A stretch of DNA of 64,000 nucleotides, from positions 1 through 64,000 of the forward strand of contig NZ_PVZS01000002.1 in the NCBI RefSeq assembly GCF_003004785.1, written 5' to 3'. The DNA is from Alsobacter soli. Lineage in GTDB: Bacteria; Pseudomonadota; Alphaproteobacteria; Rhizobiales; Beijerinckiaceae. Shown here piece by piece: positions 62,615-64,000 of the stretch. Positions within the stretch are counted from its first letter, which is position 1. Every line of letters starts with the position of its first letter. The notes beneath the pieces are model-generated. The model was not told the origin of the DNA and searched no databases. It saw only the letters and a list, made by a program, of their open reading frames with translations. The position numbers and the translations under genes are program-made.

Positions 62615-63805
62615 CTATTGGGCCGGATAGGTGATCTTGGCCGCGGCCTTCTCGGCCGGCCACACCACCTCCTGTCCGCCGTCCGGTTTGTACTGGACCG
62701 CGATCATGCTCTTCTCGGTGATGAGCTGGTGCTTGCCGCCCATCTCCGAGGGCGTGTAGGCGACCTTGCCGTACGGCGTGTCGAAGGTCATGGATCCCAG
62801 GTTCGCCAGGATCTTGGTGCGGTCCCAGGAGCCGGCGGCCTTGGCGGCGTCGGTCAGGGTCTGCATCGCGACGTAGCCCTGCACGGCGCTCGACACGACC
62901 TCCGCGCCGCGCTTCGCCTCCGCCTTCTTGACCCACTCGGCCAGCCCCGGGGTCGTCTGCTTGGCCGACCAGAGGTCGATCACTACGACGTTGTCCCCGG
63001 CCGGCCCGAAGTCGGAGCGCTTCTCGCCCGCGCCCTGGGTGACCAGCAGCTTCGGCTTGATCCCGAGCTGGGCGGCCTGGCGGGCGACCTGGATGTTGTC
63101 GCCCGAATAGCCGATCACGAACAGCACGTCCGGGTTGAGGCCCTTGGCGCGGTTGAGGATGGGCGAGAAATCAGGCGTTCCGGCGCGGAACGGCTCCTTC
63201 ATGACCACGTCCAGACCGGCTTCCTTCGCGTACTGCTCTGTGAACTTCGCCCCGTCCGTTCCGTAGAGCTTGTCTTCGAAGGCGATGGCGAGCGTCTTCA
63301 CGCCGGGGATGCTCTTGAAGAAGTTCACCGCGGCCTTCTGGCGGTGATAGTCCCAGATGTAGACGTGGTAGTACCAGTCGTTCTTGCCGAAGGTCTCCTC
63401 CAGCCGCACGGACGAGGAGCCCGGGTGCACGAAAATCGGCTCGGAGCGCTGGAGGGCGCTCAACAGGGCGAAATCGGCGGTGCTGCCGAAGCCGCCGACC
63501 ACCGCGTCGACCTTGTCCTGAGCCGTCAGCTTGGCCGCCACGCCAGCCGACGTGTTGGGTTCCCCCTTGGTGTCCTCGACGATGAGCTCGATCTTGCGGC
63601 CGAACAGGCCGCCGGCCTCGTTCACCTCGTCTGCGGCGTACTGGATCCCCCAGAGGATCTGGTTGCCGCCGCCCGCGAGCGGCCCGGTGAGCGGCAGCGG
63701 AACCCCGATCTTGATGGGTTGTTGCTGCTGCGCGGCCGCAGGAGCCAGCGCGGCTCCGGCGACGACGGCGGCGGTGGCCAACAGGCGGCCGAGCTTTGCG
63801 AACAT
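62615..63805 (-). CDS. branched-chain-amino-acid-type ABC binding protein (LivK-like)
   Basis: 396 residues. Signal peptide (LLATAAVVAGAALAPAAAQ), then IKIGVPLPLTGPLAGGGNQI, AADEVNEAGGLFGRKIELIV, EDTKGEPNTSAGVAAKLTAQ. Typical of the type-1 periplasmic binding fold used for amino acids, amides and some acids. The association with a PEP-mutase family lyase suggests a carboxylic acid ligand (inference). The transporter genes continue beyond the right edge. Confidence 0.9.
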   Translation of the reverse strand: MFAKLGRLLATAAVVAGAALAPAAAQQQQPIKIGVPLPLTGPLAGGGNQILWGIQYAADEVNEAGGLFGRKIELIVEDTKGEPNTSAGVAAKLTAQDKVDAVVGGFGSTADFALLSALQRSEPIFVHPGSSSVRLEETFGKNDWYYHVYIWDYHRQKAAVNFFKSIPGVKTLAIAFEDKLYGTDGAKFTEQYAKEAGLDVVMKEPFRAGTPDFSPILNRAKGLNPDVLFVIGYSGDNIQVARQAAQLGIKPKLLVTQGAGEKRSDFGPAGDNVVVIDLWSAKQTTPGLAEWVKKAEAKRGAEVVSSAVQGYVAMQTLTDAAKAAGSWDRTKILANLGSMTFDTPYGKVAYTPSEMGGKHQLITEKSMIAVQYKPDGGQEVVWPAEKAAAKITYPAQ

Positions 63806-63875
63806 GGTCTTCCTCCCTCCCCACGGGTCCGTCTTCGCGGCGGACCTCTGCGCATTCCGGTGCGGCTTCGCCGCC

Positions 63876-64000
63876 TCACAGTCCCAGATAGGCGACCCTC
63901 AGCTTCTCGTTGCTTCGCACCTGCTCGACCGTGCCCGCCAGGGCCGGGCGGCCCTCGTCCAAGACGAGGCAGTGGTCGGCGACGCTCACCGCCGCCGCGA
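63876..64000 (-). CDS. livF: 3' end of an ABC ATPase (LivF-like), cut by the window
   Basis: 41 codons seen: AAAVSVADHCLVLDEGRPAL, A-G-T-V-E-Q-V, and an end in VAYLGL before the stop at 63876. This is the usual C-terminus of LivF/LivG ATPases. Upstream of the LivK-like gene on the same strand. Confidence 0.75.
   Translation of the reverse strand, partial: AAAVSVADHCLVLDEGRPALAGTVEQVRSNEKLRVAYLGL

Overview
The window looks like chromosomal DNA from a high-GC alphaproteobacterium, most likely Hyphomicrobiales (Rhizobiales). Supporting signs are a MucR-type regulator, a NepR-like anti-sigma factor, an ExoY-type sugar transferase with a full CtrA box (TTAA-N7-TTAA) upstream, a DUF6894-like protein, and dispersed intergenic repeats that read as W-R/Q-N-E-A when translated. 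All functions are read from sequence motifs. No database search was run.

The left half (about 1-29 kb) is loosely packed. A VanZ-like protein is followed by a small phage-type module on the minus strand (HNH nuclease, RecT-like recombinase, a partner protein) with a divergent HTH regulator. A three-gene overlapping operon of unknown function comes next, then a TadE/G-like pilus-associated protein, a bactofilin-like protein and a large low-complexity membrane-anchored protein. Exopolysaccharide genes are scattered here (exoY-type transferase, a glycosyltransferase, GDP-mannose dehydratase and GDP-fucose synthase), interleaved with many small unknown genes. Three of those unknowns are paralogues with a winged-helix-like C-terminus. 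A secreted pair including a glycine-zipper protein, an RlpA-like protein, NepR and MucR follow.

The right half (about 29-64 kb) is dense with transport and catabolic operons. (1) 29.9-36.3 kb, minus strand, divergent from a LysR gene: an aconitase-family hydro-lyase (large and small subunit), an isocitrate lyase/PEP-mutase family enzyme and a TauT/NitT-type ABC importer, with most genes overlapping by 4 bp. (2) 37.5-48.2 kb: a UgpBAEC-like ABC importer bracketed by two metallophosphoesterases and followed by an inositol-monophosphatase-like enzyme. Next to these lie an FGGY (xylulokinase-like) kinase, a SorC-type regulator and a zinc polyol dehydrogenase. The two outward promoters share a 12-bp element. 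Together these genes suggest uptake and stepwise breakdown of a phosphodiester-linked polyol. (3) 53.3-58.3 kb: a GntR regulator, a TRAP transporter (binding protein and fused DctQM) and a divergent enolase-superfamily acid-sugar dehydratase. (4) 60.8-64 kb: an SDR, a second isocitrate lyase-family enzyme with the catalytic KKCGH motif, and a branched-chain-amino-acid-type ABC transporter running off the window.

Between these operons lies wreckage: a GntR/FCD gene without its DNA-binding domain, a decayed copy of an ABC permease, a truncated near-copy of the TRAP permease, and a nuclease-like gene with two in-frame stops. This points to repeated duplication and decay in the transporter-rich half.
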